From BOG-1112 sp964611335 (lineage in GTDB: Bacteria > Bdellovibrionota_B > Oligoflexia > Oligoflexales > Bog-1112): DNA of 38,162 nucleotides. Location: assembly GCA_964611335.1 (NCBI GenBank), contig CAZSXR010000007.1, forward strand, positions 1-38,162, written 5' to 3'. The notes under the pieces were generated by a model. The model saw only the letters and a list, made by a program, of their open reading frames with translations, was not told the origin of the DNA and did no database searches. Shown here one piece after another: positions 38,097 to 38,162 of the stretch (position 1 is its first letter; every line of letters starts with the position of its first letter). Position numbers and translations under genes: made by a program.

Positions 38097-38162
38097 CTAT
38101 TCAATGTTATTGATGAGATACCCTGTAAGGGAAGCAACGACCTTAGCAACATATTTCATTCT
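38097..38162 (-). CDS. Major capsid protein (C-terminal end; continues from left end)
   Basis: Last codons of the capsid gene, ending ...LINNIE with TAG at 38099-38097. Bases 38108-38162 duplicate 1-55, so only the final N-I-E and stop are new here. The frame is the same as that of the 1-898 segment, which supports circular closure. Confidence 0.85.
   Translation of the reverse strand, partial: RMKYVAKVVASLTGYLINNIE
38108..38162. repeat. Right copy of exact 55-bp terminal repeat
   Basis: Identical to bases 1-55. The copy lies inside the C-terminal end of the capsid gene in the same frame as the left copy, so merging the two removes one duplicate and gives a genome of about 38,107 bp. Confidence 0.9.

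Noticed and set aside
1..38162. CRISPR array, tRNA gene, integrase, transposase or insertion sequence
   Set aside because: I looked for spaced repeats, cloverleaf-like genes and catalytic motifs and saw none. A tRNA scan would be decisive.

Overview
The window reads as one complete genome of a tailed double-stranded DNA phage. Bases 1-55 are repeated exactly at 38108-38162, and a single reading frame (the major capsid protein) runs off the left end and finishes at the right end. The contig is therefore a closed circle, or a circularly permuted or terminally redundant genome, of about 38,107 bp. The virion genes (terminase, Mu gp29-like portal fused to a MuF-like domain, protease/scaffold, capsid, gpG-like and gp36-like proteins, tail terminator, tail tube, G/G-T frameshift chaperone, tape measure of about 730 aa) describe a siphovirus with a Mu-like head module. 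The DNA is AT-rich with good Shine-Dalgarno sites. Signal peptides and lipobox proteins suggest a Gram-negative host. A secreted trypsin-fold protease and nonulosonate genes would fit lineages such as Bdellovibrionota or Leptospira, but the sequence alone does not settle the host.

Layout (circular). A long leftward block holds terminase small subunit (10166), a three-gene exported/membrane cassette (9387-7908), a ParB-domain DNA methyltransferase, terminase large subunit, portal, head genes, capsid (across the contig ends), connectors, tail tube, chaperone, tape measure and distal tail proteins. It ends in a radical SAM enzyme, a cytidylyltransferase-glycosyltransferase fusion and an Acb2-like anti-CBASS protein (26105). 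A rightward operon (10191-13439) carries a ribbon-helix-helix protein, an NlpC/P60 endolysin candidate, a NeuB-like sialic acid synthase and a zinc-ribbon methyltransferase. A leftward cluster (15953-13426) carries an ERCC4-type nuclease, small membrane proteins, a lipoprotein and two fibre-like proteins. A replication and regulation region (16.2-20.1 kb) contains a repeat-bearing membrane protein, an RHH regulator, a replication initiator with iterons inside its own gene, and a Cro/CI-type repressor. A rightward early region (20.2-26.1 kb) has Gp157, a putative single-strand annealing protein, small unknown proteins, a secreted serine protease, an adenine salvage pair (APRT plus MTA/SAH nucleosidase) and two lipoproteins.

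The most interesting theme is a dispersed glycan-modification set: NeuB-like synthase, SpsF/NeuA-like cytidylyltransferase fused to a GT2 glycosyltransferase, a DUF115/Maf-like glycosyltransferase embedded between tail genes, a radical SAM/SPASM enzyme and a sugar-type methyltransferase. I infer a phage-encoded system that makes or transfers a nonulosonic-acid-like sugar, possibly onto the virion tail. The adenine salvage pair could recycle 5'-deoxyadenosine, MTA or SAH from this SAM-dependent chemistry. No integrase, transposase, tRNA or CRISPR array was seen.
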